Source of the DNA: Chitinophagaceae bacterium
GTDB lineage: Bacteria; Bacteroidota; Bacteroidia; Chitinophagales; Chitinophagaceae
Assembly: GCA_016706055.1 (NCBI GenBank)
Contig: JADJKL010000002.1
Coordinates: 372,001 to 436,000 of the forward strand
Reading direction: 5' to 3'
Length of the DNA: 64,000 bases
Shown here: one piece after another, positions 27,027 through 36,701 of the stretch
Layout: each line of letters opens with the position of its first letter
How positions within the stretch are numbered: position 1 is the stretch's first letter
Program-made: the position numbers and the translations under genes
Notes under the pieces: generated by a model
Seen by the model: the letters and a program-made list of their open reading frames with translations, nothing else
What the model was told of the DNA's origin: nothing
Databases searched by the model: none

Positions 27027-27414
27027 ATGTTTAAGACTGCAAGTATTAATTTTTTGCTATTTGTATTAATCTCATATGGTTGTAATACAAAACACAATTT
27101 AAAAAATACTGAATGGCTAACTGTAAAATTTACTATTGACAGTGTGAATTATCTTTCTGAACTTGATAAAAATGCTTATTTAGATTTTGATACTTCAACA
27201 AAACTTTATGCCAAATTTTTAGACAGTCTAGCCCTTATTTACGTTGAAGGTTCATTAGTAGACTTCTAATTATGTGATAAAAAATGACACCCTTTTTTTT
27301 ATACAAGGCAATCGAAGAGACACTTCAATAATTTTAAAACTTACAAGCGACAGCATGATTGAACACAGATTAGCAGGTGTCAGGACATATAGTATAAAAA
27401 TCAAACGACAGTAA
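27027..27414 (+). CDS. Hypothetical lipoprotein, frameshifted
   Basis: An unrecognised small exported protein. The start MFKTASINFLLFVLISYGC has a lipobox-like end, so a lipid-anchored product is likely. The direct frame ends at 27269 (GSLVDF). With one T fewer at 27264-27265 it continues SNYVIKNDTLFFIQGN and later ILKLTSDSMIEH to a TAA at 27412-27414, giving about 128 aa. The restored second half has the look of a lipocalin-like strand pattern ('F-x-I-x-G' then 'I-x-L-x-L-x-S-D-S-M'), common in Bacteroidota lipoproteins, but this is only a resemblance. It is an isolated gene after polX. Confidence 0.55.
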
Positions 27415-27491
27415 GAAATTCAGTATGTCAAAGCCTTCAATCCTAATCCAAGCAATGAGATGCATTTATTATTTGAAATAAAGTATTCTTT

Positions 27492-29381
27492 CTACCACCC
27501 TATCCCATAATCCTCTCCATGATTACTGCTACCGCCCCAGAAACTTCCGTTCTTCCAATCAAAGAAGATGGCATTGATAGGTCCGCTGGTGCGGTCATCA
27601 AAAGAAAGTTTGTAACCCATTTTCTTTAATTCATTTCTAACCGCTTCTGGTGTTTTATCATGCAATAATAAATTACCGGCTCTTGGTTTGCGGTCACTCA
27701 TTTTTGTTCCACCCAAGGAAAGCCAAAGCTGGTTGCTATTGATATTCGCTGCTTCGCAGGCTTGTTGCACGGTCATTCCAAATTCCACCATATTCAAAAA
27801 GAATTGCAAAAGGTTTTGATCTTGTGTGTCGCCACCTTGTACAGCAAAAGATAAAAAAGGTTTGCCATCTTTTAATGCTAACGATGGTGTTAATGTAACT
27901 CTTGGTCTTTTACCCGGTTCAATAACATTGAAAGGATCAATCTCCGCATCCAACACAAAACTCTGTAATCGTTGGCTCATGCCTACTCCGGTATTGCCTG
28001 CAATGCAAGCCGGCAACCACCCACCGCTTGGCGTAATGGAAACTACCCAACCATCTTTATCAGCTGCTTCTACAGATGTAGTGCCCATCCAGAGTCGCTC
28101 CATGTATGCTTCGTCATTCATTGCTACATTTTGTACATCATGGGCTGGTGTTGCATTCCCTTGCTTAAGTGTAGTGTCACTATATTTTTTTCTTTCATTG
28201 ATCAGATTAAGATATGGATTTGTTTTTCCTTCAAATGGATAAGGATCGCCGGGGCCAATATTCGCATCATTCATATCAGGATTAATCATCGCTGCTCTTT
28301 GCTTTGCATACTCTTTACTTAACAAACCTTTCATCGGTTCTTCAGGAGCAAAATAAGGATCGCCATAATAAAAGTCACGGTCAGCAAAAGCCATATTCAT
28401 GGCCTGATACAACGTATGAATGTATTTGGTACTGTTATAACCCATCTTCTTCAAATCAAAATTTTCCAGTATGTTCAATGATTGTAACATCGTTGGACCT
28501 TGTGTCCATTGCTGCATTTTATAAACATCAATTCCTTTATAATTTACTGAAAGCGGCTCTTCAATTATTGGTTTCCATTTTGCCAGATCTTCCATCGTTA
28601 TCAATCCGCCTTGTTCCTTACTTCCACGAACAAATTCTTTTGCAATATCACCTTTATAAAATCTGTCATTCGCTGCCATGATAGCTTCCTTCCTGCTTTT
28701 CTTTTTCGTCAGCATCTCTCTTTCTGATTCAATCATTTTTGTAAGTGTAGCCAGCAAATCTTTTTGTACAAAAATTTCTCCAGCAACGGGAGCTTCCCTT
28801 TTTTCACCTGTGTGTGGCAAGAAAACTTTTGTACTGTATGGCCATTCTTTTATTCGAGTCTTGCCTCTTTCCATTGAATTAGCAGTTTGTGCATCAATTG
28901 GATAACCTGCTGCCAGTTCCATAGCAGGTTTTAATACTTGTTCCAAACTCATGGTTCCGTATTCAGCCAGCATCATGCATAAGCCACCAACTGTGCCAGG
29001 AGTAGTTGCTGCCAATGGTCCATACTCAGGAGGAAAAGAATAACCTTTGCCTTTAAAAAATTCAACAGTCGCTCCTGTTGGTGCCACGCCTAATGCATTT
29101 ATCGCAATTACTTTTTTTGTTTTTGGATTGTAGATCAATGCCTGCGTTTCTCCACCCCAACTCAATACATCCCACATAGTGCAGGTAGCGGCAAGCATAG
29201 CACATGCAGCATCTACAGCATTTCCACCTTGTTGAAAAATCATTGACCCTGCCGTTGCAGCCAAAGGTTTCCCTGTTATCGCCATCCAGTTCTTTCCATG
29301 CAAAGGAGGCTTTTGTGTTTGCTGTGCAGTAGAATAAATAGCAAACAGCGTTACAAGAAGTATTGAGGTAATCTTCTTCAT
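27492..29381 (-). CDS. ggt: Gamma-glutamyltransferase
   Basis: Exported gamma-glutamyl transferase/hydrolase, about 629 aa, acting on glutathione and related compounds in the periplasm. The signal peptide start MKKITSILLVTLFAIYSTAQ supports the ATG at 29381; the frame is open further upstream to 29459 but would overlap sdaA. The autoprocessing nucleophile threonine is in WMGTTSVEAADKDG, before which the large subunit ends. GNTGVGMSQR and QGGDTQDQNLLQ belong to the small subunit. N-terminal AATAGSMIFQQGGNAVDAA is diagnostic. It is downstream of sdaA on the same strand with a short gap, so co-transcription is possible. Confidence 0.93.
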   Translation of the reverse strand: MKKITSILLVTLFAIYSTAQQTQKPPLHGKNWMAITGKPLAATAGSMIFQQGGNAVDAACAMLAATCTMWDVLSWGGETQALIYNPKTKKVIAINALGVAPTGATVEFFKGKGYSFPPEYGPLAATTPGTVGGLCMMLAEYGTMSLEQVLKPAMELAAGYPIDAQTANSMERGKTRIKEWPYSTKVFLPHTGEKREAPVAGEIFVQKDLLATLTKMIESEREMLTKKKSRKEAIMAANDRFYKGDIAKEFVRGSKEQGGLITMEDLAKWKPIIEEPLSVNYKGIDVYKMQQWTQGPTMLQSLNILENFDLKKMGYNSTKYIHTLYQAMNMAFADRDFYYGDPYFAPEEPMKGLLSKEYAKQRAAMINPDMNDANIGPGDPYPFEGKTNPYLNLINERKKYSDTTLKQGNATPAHDVQNVAMNDEAYMERLWMGTTSVEAADKDGWVVSITPSGGWLPACIAGNTGVGMSQRLQSFVLDAEIDPFNVIEPGKRPRVTLTPSLALKDGKPFLSFAVQGGDTQDQNLLQFFLNMVEFGMTVQQACEAANINSNQLWLSLGGTKMSDRKPRAGNLLLHDKTPEAVRNELKKMGYKLSFDDRTSGPINAIFFDWKNGSFWGGSSNHGEDYGIGW

Positions 29382-29430
29382 GTGTAATTTTTTAGTTCTT
29401 AAAGATAAGTAAGAGAAAGTATAAACCGGA

Positions 29431-30858
29431 TTAGCATTCTGGCAAACTGAGCGGCACATTGATAGCTAAGCCGCCATCGGCAGTTTCTTTATATTTATAA
29501 TCCATGTCCTTTGCTGTGTCCCACATAGTTTTAACTACTGCATCTAATGATACTTTTGCAAAGTCCGGTGTGCTTTGTAATGCTAATTGCGAAGCCGTTA
29601 TTGCTTTGATAGCTCCCATCGTATTTCTTTCTATACAAGGAACTTGCACTAAACCTCCAATGGGATCACAAGTAAGACCGAGATGATGTTCCATTGCAAT
29701 TTCTGAAGCCATCATCACTTGTTTTTGTGTGCCGCCCATACATTCCGTAAGGCCTGCTGCAGCCATTGCAGAAGAAACACCAATTTCTGCCTGGCATCCA
29801 CCCATTGCTGCAGAAAGCGTTGCGCCTTTTTTAAAGATGCTGCCAATTTCAGAAGCTGTTAATAAAAATTGGATAATACTTTCTTCTTTGTTTCCATCAC
29901 AAAAAGCAATGTAGTATTGCAGCACAGCAGGAATCACTCCCGCAGCACCGTTAGTTGGTGCTGTAACTACTCTGCCAAAAGCAGCATTCTCTTCATTCAC
30001 TGCCAGTGCAAAACAACTTACCCAATCCAACGTATATTTAAAATCATTTCCGCCGGAACGAATAATGGATAACCATGAATTGTAATCATTGTATTCCTTC
30101 CCGGCTATTAATTTTTTATTTAAAGCTGCTGCTCTTCTTTTTACATTCAATCCGCCCGGAAGCATTCCAGCGGTATGGCAACCTCTGTACATACATTCTT
30201 TCATTACTCTCCAGATATTCAAAACACCTTCTTTTGTGTCAGCCTCATTTCTCCATGCACTTTCATTTTCCATCACCACTTCGCTAATGGACATTCCAGT
30301 TTTGATACACCAATGTTGCAAGTCAGTTGCATTATTAATTGGAAAAGGCAATTGAACCGCTTCACTACCAATTGTATCTTCGCCTTCCTTTACAACAAAT
30401 CCACCGCCGATTGAGTAGTATGTTTCAGCAAAATCGTCTCCCTTTTTTGTTTTTGCTAAGAATGTGACAGCATTTGGATGAAAGGGAAGACTTTCAGTAA
30501 TAAGAAAATCTATATCTTCATTTGGGTCGAAATCAACTTCATGCAAGCCAAGCAACACTAACTTTTTCATATTAGCTATATCATTAATCTTAGCATCTAT
30601 CTGATCCACTGCAAAAATTACCGGATCATCTCCACATAATCCAAGTTGAACAGCTATATCAGTTCCATGTCCTTTCCCCGTTTTTGCCAACGAACCATAC
30701 AGTAATACTCGTACTTCGTTCACATCAAAAAGCATATTCTTATCTTTCAATGTCTGCACAAAACGCTGTGCCGCCCGCCATGGACCTAATGTATGAGAGC
30801 TTGAGGGACCAACACCTATCTTAAAAATATCAAAAACAGAAATTGCTTCGTATGACAC
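29431..30858 (-). CDS. sdaA: L-serine ammonia-lyase, single-chain iron-sulfur type
   Basis: A 475-residue L-serine deaminase giving pyruvate and ammonia. The N-terminal beta domain ([31 protein letters not shown]) and the C-terminal catalytic alpha domain ([55 protein letters not shown]) are both present in one chain, as in E. coli SdaA. The conserved cysteines for the [4Fe-4S] cluster lie in the alpha domain (GGCQ, LTCDP and others). Length and frame are normal. Confidence 0.95.
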   Translation of the reverse strand: MSYEAISVFDIFKIGVGPSSSHTLGPWRAAQRFVQTLKDKNMLFDVNEVRVLLYGSLAKTGKGHGTDIAVQLGLCGDDPVIFAVDQIDAKINDIANMKKLVLLGLHEVDFDPNEDIDFLITESLPFHPNAVTFLAKTKKGDDFAETYYSIGGGFVVKEGEDTIGSEAVQLPFPINNATDLQHWCIKTGMSISEVVMENESAWRNEADTKEGVLNIWRVMKECMYRGCHTAGMLPGGLNVKRRAAALNKKLIAGKEYNDYNSWLSIIRSGGNDFKYTLDWVSCFALAVNEENAAFGRVVTAPTNGAAGVIPAVLQYYIAFCDGNKEESIIQFLLTASEIGSIFKKGATLSAAMGGCQAEIGVSSAMAAAGLTECMGGTQKQVMMASEIAMEHHLGLTCDPIGGLVQVPCIERNTMGAIKAITASQLALQSTPDFAKVSLDAVVKTMWDTAKDMDYKYKETADGGLAINVPLSLPEC

Positions 30859-30888
30859 AAGTTATTATTTTCTCAAAAGTACAATTAA

Positions 30889-30921
30889 AAACCCCGTAAA
30901 GCAGAATGCAAAACGGGGTTT
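30889..30921 (-). terminator. Terminator after the FKBP gene
   Basis: AAACCCCGT (30889-30897) pairs with ACGGGGTTT (30913-30921). On the minus strand it is followed by TTTTT and lies 20 bp beyond the FKBP stop, before the sdaA start. Confidence 0.75.
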
Positions 30922-30941
30922 CAATAATTTGTTATGGGTAA

Positions 30942-31412
30942 TTATTGCACATCAACTAATGTTACATCAAAAAACAATACTGCATCTGGTGGCACACTAA
31001 GATAACCTGTACAACCATATGCTAAAGAGGATGGTATTATCATTTTAATTCTTCCACCTTTTTGGATTTGTGGTAAAATAATTTGCCAGCCAGCAATTAC
31101 ATTACTTAATGGAAAAACTGCCGGAGTACCATTCGTCTGATCAAAAATGGTTCCATCCATATATTTACCTACATAATTTACGGTAAGGGTTGATTGTAAA
31201 GTAGGAGCAACTCCACTACCCTGTGTTATTATTTCATAATTTACACCACTTGAATGCACTATTGCATTTATTCCATTAGTGGTAGCAAAGCTTGTCATTG
31301 TTGCTTGCTCATTTTGTACACTCCTCGGTGTGCAAACTTGATCATCCTTCAGGCAACTAGTATTACAGAAAAGAAGAATAGAAATAGAAAGAATGGAAAG
31401 AAATTTTTTCAT
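30942..31412 (-). CDS. FKBP-type peptidyl-prolyl isomerase lipoprotein
   Basis: A 156-residue FKBP-fold PPIase. Signal sequence MKKFLSILSISILLFCNTSC ends in a lipobox cysteine, so it is probably a periplasm-facing lipoprotein. FKBP features are LTVNYVGKYMDGTIFDQT, VIAGWQIILPQIQKGGRIK and IPSSLAYGCTG...PPDAVLFFDVTLVDV (pieces shown). Typical Asp and Trp active-site positions are retained. The role is folding of exported proteins. It is a single gene with a terminator. Confidence 0.93.
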   Translation of the reverse strand: MKKFLSILSISILLFCNTSCLKDDQVCTPRSVQNEQATMTSFATTNGINAIVHSSGVNYEIITQGSGVAPTLQSTLTVNYVGKYMDGTIFDQTNGTPAVFPLSNVIAGWQIILPQIQKGGRIKMIIPSSLAYGCTGYLSVPPDAVLFFDVTLVDVQ

Positions 31413-31475
31413 TATTATATGTTTGATTATTTAAGACCATTTTATAAGGTTTTTCGCTGCAAATATCTGTAGATA

Positions 31476-31790
31476 TTATTTATCTCGTTTACTTATTAAT
31501 TCCCGATAGGATTGTTCGTTCATATCCCATCGGTGCCTGGCAGAAAAAATTACAATAAATGCTACTATCAACAATGCTGCCACAATTAATACAATTATAA
31601 GAGAGGATTTTTCCTGATGCAGCACAATATCAGCCCTTTTGAACCAACCTGAGAAGAAATTGACAAAAATGGCGATAACTAAAATAACCGCCATGGGCAA
31701 ACCAACGGAAATCTGACGAAGTATTTTTTTCTTTTTTAATCTGTTTTCCTCCCAATAGGCGACAAACTCTTTCTCGGCTGATGTAAGCAT
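31476..31790 (-). CDS. Small membrane protein, 104 aa
   Basis: I do not recognise a family. Two hydrophobic helices (PMAVILVIAIFVNFFSGWF at about 31-49, and SLIIVLIVAALLIVAFIVIF at about 63-82) are flanked by a charged N-terminus (FVAYWEENRLKKKK) and a C-terminal cytoplasmic tail (HRWDMNEQSYRELI). Two-helix proteins with an EENR..KKK start are widespread in Chitinophagaceae. It is divergent from the HU/SPOR-like gene, about 90 bp between starts. Confidence 0.7.
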   Translation of the reverse strand: MLTSAEKEFVAYWEENRLKKKKILRQISVGLPMAVILVIAIFVNFFSGWFKRADIVLHQEKSSLIIVLIVAALLIVAFIVIFSARHRWDMNEQSYRELISKRDK

Positions 31791-31878
31791 AATTCAGGCA
31801 AAGTTACTATACAAATTGTTTCCCCTATTGCATCAGCGGTACAATTTATCTATATTGTGACTCTTAATTGGTAAGGTT

Positions 31879-32781
31879 TTGAAATTAACCCATCTTATAG
31901 CTCAATATCTTTATAAAAACAAACGGCTCGACCTGCAAGGTATTGGCAGCTTCTCCTTAGATAACTCTATAGTAATTGAAGCAGAAGACAACAAAGCTCC
32001 GCAACAAAAAGGGATAGAAGGTGTTTCATTTGAAAATAATGCTACAATAAAAGAAGACCCAGAGCTAATTTCTTTCATTTCATTTTACACTGGTAAAATA
32101 AAAGCATTGGCTTCGGCAGATCTCAACTCTCATCTTGAACTGGCAAAGCAATTTATGAATATTGGCAAGCCCTTTCTTTTTGAAGGCATTGGAAGTCTTA
32201 CAAGAATAAGATCAGGAGAATACTCTTTTGCGCCGGGCAATCCACTAACGGAAAAACTTACAGAGCCAAAAACAAAGGAAACAAAGACTTCGTCTTCCAT
32301 TGAAGAGCCTGTTTCGGACTACAAAAGTGCCTTATATAAACAAGAAAAAAAATCAAACTGGAAAAAGCCGGTGACTTTCTTATTAATCATTGCAGGAATT
32401 GCATTGGCTATTTGGGGAGGATATACTGTTTACAAAAGAACATCTGCTAGCAACCCAGACAAAACCGAAGTAACGAAACAAAATCAAACGATCTTGCTAG
32501 AAGATAGCACAAACATAAAAGACAGTTTAATTCCAACACCTGCAATGCCTGCCAATAATCAAAACGGAGCTACCAAGTTTGTTCTAGAAATTGCAGATAA
32601 AGACAGAGCAGATCAACGATATGCAAGGTTAAAAACTTTTATGTGGAATGTAATGATGGAAACGAAAGACTCCGTTTCTTTTAAGCTTTTTTTGCTGCTT
32701 CCGGTAAATGCTATTGATACAACAAGAATACTTGATTCTTTAACCATGCTAAGCGGAAGACAAGTTTTTATTGAAAGGTAA
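31879..32781 (+). CDS. HU-CCDC81-like and SPOR-like membrane protein
   Basis: A 300-residue protein with a TTG start (no in-frame ATG nearby upstream). Residues 1-120 resemble the two bacterial HU-CCDC81 domains (LQGIGSFSLDNS; FISFYTGKIKALASADL; GKPFLFEGIGSL). A charged linker and one transmembrane helix (VTFLLIIAGIALAIWGGYTV, about residue 166) follow. The last 70 residues (FVLEIADKDRADQRYARLK, then KDSVSFKLFLLLP) have the pattern of a SPOR peptidoglycan-binding domain. This architecture is known only as a computational prediction in Bacteroidota and could link nucleoid or cytoplasmic structures to the cell wall. Domain calls are by eye. Confidence 0.65.
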   Translation: MKLTHLIAQYLYKNKRLDLQGIGSFSLDNSIVIEAEDNKAPQQKGIEGVSFENNATIKEDPELISFISFYTGKIKALASADLNSHLELAKQFMNIGKPFLFEGIGSLTRIRSGEYSFAPGNPLTEKLTEPKTKETKTSSSIEEPVSDYKSALYKQEKKSNWKKPVTFLLIIAGIALAIWGGYTVYKRTSASNPDKTEVTKQNQTILLEDSTNIKDSLIPTPAMPANNQNGATKFVLEIADKDRADQRYARLKTFMWNVMMETKDSVSFKLFLLLPVNAIDTTRILDSLTMLSGRQVFIER

Positions 32782-32815
32782 AATACCACTCCATTTAGTA
32801 CTTCAGGTCTTTAAA

Positions 32816-33761
32816 TTAATCTTCGAAAAATCCCTTTTGCTTTTGTTTATGCTTTCCTTTTGGTAACGACGAGACATCAACAAAGGTTGGCTTAATAAGA
32901 TTCAATCCACATTCAGCATTTAATTTATCCATTAAATAAACCGTTAACTCAGGCGAGGTTGCTTCATCATGCATATGCATAAAGAAATATAATTCTTCCA
33001 TCCCTTTATCTAACCAATATTTCATTCTGTTTACCCAAGCATCAATTCTTGTGAAATCTGAAGGATGCAAGCTATTACCAACATAACGAATAAAAGTTTT
33101 AGGCAGTGTTAAATGCATATGAGCACAATCCCTTCTGCCCGCAGTATCTGTAATAACTGCCCCCATATTATTTTCCCGAAGGAATGTAAACATATCTTCT
33201 CTTTCTTTTTCCTTCGCAAACCAATCAGGATGTCGAACTTCTAAAAAAAATTGCAAGTCCGTAGGCAATGATTTTAGAAAACCAAACAACTCTTCTTTTC
33301 TTTTCGGAGAAAAACTATCACTTAACTGAACGAATATTGGACCAAGATGTTCTTCAAATGCAACAATGCCACGAAAGAATTCGCTGGTTAAGAAATCCTT
33401 TCCTTTTAGACTTCCCCGATGTGTAACTCCCTGGTACATTTTGGGACAAAATCTAAAATCCATTCCTTTCGCCTTATCTGCCCACTTCTTTATCCCGGTT
33501 TCGCCCCAAATTCTGTAATGCGTTGCATTTAACTCGATAAATTATAATGTTGTACATAATGTTGCAAAAATCTTTCTCTTTCGTTTTAGGCGGGTATATT
33601 TTCCCAACCCACTCAGTTCTCCCCCATTTTGCACAACCAACATATACTTTCGTTTTTTTAGAAGGCTTTCCTTTCAATATCTTTTTATTACCAGCAGGCT
33701 CATCTGGTAATGAAAAATCAACCTGATTCAGCTCCTCCTCAGCAACTCGTCCAAACTCCAT
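32816..33761 (-). CDS. DUF72 domain protein, two frameshifts
   Basis: A DUF72 (YecE-like TIM-barrel) protein of unknown function. The start MEFGRVAEEELNQVDFSLP at 33761 fits the family better than the upstream ATG. KVYVGCAKWGRTEWVGKIYP is the conserved first strand. The frame then breaks twice, at the A5 run 33566-33570 and at AAA 33539-33541 (each one base short). Between them the third frame reads LQHYVQHYN, and after the second break IELNATHYRIWG leads into MDFRFCPKMYQGVTH, LEVRHPDW and YFFMHMHDE. Corrected length is 315 aa. Convergent with the HU/SPOR-like gene. Confidence 0.85.
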
Positions 33762-33782
33762 AGATTTTTTTTTAATTATCAA

Positions 33783-34136
33783 ATAAAGTTACCAGTAATT
33801 TTATAAGCCTTAAGCAAGAAATGCCTCTTCTACAAGAAATTAATAAACAAAAAGACCTGCTAAAATTTAGCAGGTCTTTAGTTGTAGAGGGGCCGCCTGT
33901 ATTTTTATGTTTTACAATGTAGCGGCTTTGAGCCTGAACTAATATAAATCCCCTGAATATAGCTATAATAAAAAGTGTAGATTGCTTTCATATTACATGG
34001 GCTACTCATTCGCCTATTTATAATGGACGTCGCTGCTGGTTAAAGCAACAGACGGTGGTTTATATGGGCTGAAGTATGAGTCTATTTAAATTGTGAAGAG
34101 CAATATCTGAAAGTGAAAAATTTAACTAAATAAAAA
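33783..34136. other. Intergenic region with a strong hairpin; no gene seen
   Basis: About 350 bp between divergently oriented genes. The only clear structure is a nearly perfect 14-bp inverted repeat (AAAGACCTGCTAAA / TTTAGCAGGTCTTT, 33851-33879), resembling a bidirectional terminator with no adjacent gene end. It is similar in sequence to the tRNA-Cys terminator at 52951-52977. No open frame or tRNA was found in the remainder. Confidence 0.5.
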
Positions 34137-35268
34137 ATGTTCAAAAAAATTATTATAGGATTCTTTTTTTTTACCACAACCATTGTTGGTTATAGCCAGG
34201 CAGTTATTGAAGTAAAAAATCTGACCGGCATAAATAGAAAAGACGAAGTGATAACTATTCCCTGGAAAGATATTCTCGCCTCCTATCCATCTGTAGATAC
34301 TGCAAACTTTAAAGCGATTGATGCGATATCAAAAGAGGAACTGACTTACCAGTTGGAATATAAAGGAACATCGCAACCGCAAAACCTGCTGGTTCAAATA
34401 ACGGTTCCTGCAAATGGGAAAAAGCAGGTGCAACTCATAAAAGGTAAACATAAAATATTTATAGCTAAAACTTTTTGCAGATTTGTTCCCGAACGTAAAG
34501 ATGATTTTGCCTGGGAAAATGATAAAATTGCTTTTAGAATGTATGGCAAGGCATTAGAAAAAACGCCTAACGAAATGGCTTATGGGCGGGATGTATGGGT
34601 GAAACGGACAGACAGGCTGATTCTTAATGAACGCTACAAACGAAACGAATACCATATTGATCATGGTGATGGAATGGATTATTATCATGTGGGTCTTACG
34701 CTGGGTGCCGGAGATATTGCACCTTACGTAAACGACAGCATCTGGTTTCCGGGGAACTATAGTGGTTGGAAAATTTTGGATAATGGCCCGTTGCGTTCTA
34801 CGTTCCAGTTGATGTATGATGAATGGATGGTTGCATCGGAAGAAGTTGCCGTTACCAAAACTATTTCAGTAGATGCCGGATAACGATTAAATAAAGTAGT
34901 AGCAAATTTTCTATTTAACGAAACAATTCATTGCCTGTAGTTACTGGTATTATCAAAGAAAAAAACCAGGTGCAGAATTATTTGATGAGGTAAATGGCAT
35001 CATGGGTTATTGGGAACCAACCGACTCAACAAATGGTACAACAGGCGTAGCATGTATTTCCGGGGCACCTGTGCAGCGTATGATGATGAACGAAATTCAT
35101 TTATTGTCATTAATGAATGCAGAACCAAATAAGCCGATGGTTTATTACAGTGGCGCAGCCTGGGACAGGGCTGGGGTTATCACATCTGCAGATAAATGGT
35201 TTGAGTACTTGAAGGATTTTAGACAGAAATTAAAATTTTCTTTAGAAATAACTGTGAATAAAAAATAA
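34137..35268 (+). pseudogene. DUF4861-type PUL protein, broken by one stop and two frameshifts
   Basis: An exported protein (start MFKKIIIGFFFFTTTIVGYS) of the DUF4861 family, often found with unsaturated glycuronyl hydrolases in polysaccharide loci. The N-terminal two thirds is open to TAA at 34881, where the frame would otherwise continue RLNKVVANFLFNET. One base is missing near 34929 (giving PVVTGIIKEK) and one in the A7 run at 34959-34965 (giving KPGAELFDEVNGIMGYWEP). The C-terminal part GYWEPTDSTNGTTGVACISG through DRAGVITSADKWFEYL is intact, to 35268. Corrected length would be about 377 aa. Three lesions in 90 bases make real decay more plausible here than elsewhere. Convergent with GH88. 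Confidence 0.7.
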
Positions 35269-35532
35269 AAAAATTATGTGAAGAGCAAAAGTGATTTCGC
35301 TTTAGCCCAGCTTTGCCAATCCAAGTATTGTAAGCAACAATATTGGCATTGCTGGTAAATTTTTCGCAATGCCGATGGAAGCTCTCCCTCCCCATGGTTC
35401 GCATTAGCCATGGTCCAGTAATCTTTCTTTAAGTGGGCTCGCAATCTAAGCAATGTATAGCTCAATATTTCTGGGTGAAAAAATCCAACTACAGGCTTTA
35501 ATTTACTTTTTGAAAAACATTTTAATGTAGTA
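35269..35532. other. Intergenic stretch between convergent PUL genes
   Basis: About 260 bp without a recognised gene. Short minus-strand open frames here (for example one reading HLKKDYWTMANANHGEGELP) have no recognisable domain. It may contain remnants of a decayed gene, but nothing can be named. Confidence 0.35.
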
Positions 35533-36699
35533 TCATTTCTTTTGCTGCCTCAATAATGCTTCCAGATAATAATAATCAGCATAAATAATTGGCACATCCA
35601 CTTCTCCATTTGCAGGTTTATGGCCTGTGCTATGCAACAATATAAATCCTTTATGAGTGCCAGGAGTTGCTCTGTAACTTTTAGTAAGATTCGCTAAAAT
35701 TTTATTGGCGGCTTTTTTATACTTTTTTTTCTGGTGAGAATAGTTTTTCAATTCGTATAAAGCAGCAGCTATGATAGCTGCAGCGGAAGCATCTCTTGAT
35801 GCTGTTTTAAAATCAGGAAGGTTAAAATCCCAATAAGGAATCATATCATTGGGCAATGCAGGATGATTAAGAAGGAAAGAAGCAACATGCTCTGCCTGCT
35901 CTAAATAACGAATGTCTTTTGTCTCCCGGTAACACATGGTATATCCATATAAGGCCCAGGCCTGTCCTCTTGCCCATGCTGATTCATCTGCATATCCCTG
36001 GTGTGTTGATTTACTAATTACATTCCCGGTTATTGTATCATAATCAACCACATGCCAGGAACTATAATCTGGCCTGAAATGATTTTTTAAAGTTGTGTTT
36101 GCATGAGACACAGCAATCTTATAATAAGAAGAATCATTGGTTAACCTTGTGGCAGCAAAAAGCAATTCTAAGTTCATCATATTATCAATGATAACGGGAT
36201 ATTGCCATTTATTAAAATCCCAGGATCTGATACAGCCTGTTGTTGCATTAAACCTTGAAGCCAGCGTAGCAGCAGCTTCTACAATTTGCTTCTTGTATGT
36301 TTCTTCCCCGGTGAGCCTGTAAGCCTGTCCGTAACTATTGTAAACTTTAAAACCAACATCATGTGAGCTTCTATTTTTAGGTTCTCTGCTCATTAATGCA
36401 GTAAACTCTTCTGCTTTTGTTTTCCATTCCTGTTTGCCAGTATATTCATACGTCATCCATAAAATACCCGGCCAAAAACCACTCGTCCAATCGCCGGAGG
36501 ACACAAGCTTTAGAGAATCATTATGTAAAGTTCTTGGAAATACCTCCTGCTTCATCCGGTTGCTCAATGATTCTTTATATAATATGGACAACTGCTTTTC
36601 AACGTCGTTCCATATTTTTTTTACATTTTGTTTTTGTGCATTTGCTGATGTTACTACCAATGCAGTTAGCAGTATCGTTATGATTTTTTTAAGTTTCAT
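35533..36699 (-). CDS. Glycoside hydrolase family 88 (unsaturated glucuronyl hydrolase-like)
   Basis: A 388-residue exported enzyme (signal MKLKKIITILLTALVVTSAN) with the (alpha/alpha)6 barrel of GH88. Diagnostic pieces are SGDWTSGFWPGILWMTYEYTG (shown in part: DWTSGFWPG), SHDVGFKVYNSYG with the catalytic Asp, GCIRSWDFNKWQYPVIIDNMMNLELL (in part: VIIDNMMNLEL), ADESAWARGQAWALYGY and SRDASAAAIIAAALYEL. GH88 enzymes hydrate the unsaturated uronic acid left by polysaccharide lyases, so the locus probably degrades a uronic-acid-containing glycan. Three bases after the beta-helix gene stop; the last gene of the minus-strand operon. Confidence 0.92.
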   Translation of the reverse strand: MKLKKIITILLTALVVTSANAQKQNVKKIWNDVEKQLSILYKESLSNRMKQEVFPRTLHNDSLKLVSSGDWTSGFWPGILWMTYEYTGKQEWKTKAEEFTALMSREPKNRSSHDVGFKVYNSYGQAYRLTGEETYKKQIVEAAATLASRFNATTGCIRSWDFNKWQYPVIIDNMMNLELLFAATRLTNDSSYYKIAVSHANTTLKNHFRPDYSSWHVVDYDTITGNVISKSTHQGYADESAWARGQAWALYGYTMCYRETKDIRYLEQAEHVASFLLNHPALPNDMIPYWDFNLPDFKTASRDASAAAIIAAALYELKNYSHQKKKYKKAANKILANLTKSYRATPGTHKGFILLHSTGHKPANGEVDVPIIYADYYYLEALLRQQKK

Positions 36700-36701
36700 G
36701 T

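Noticed and set aside
27492..29459. GGT starting at 29459
   Set aside because: That start would be inside sdaA and would place 26 residues before an otherwise perfect signal peptide at 29381.
35219..35465. Minus-strand ORFs as genes between DUF4861 and GH88
   Set aside because: Two overlapping frames, neither with recognisable motifs, both rich in rare residues; treated as non-coding.
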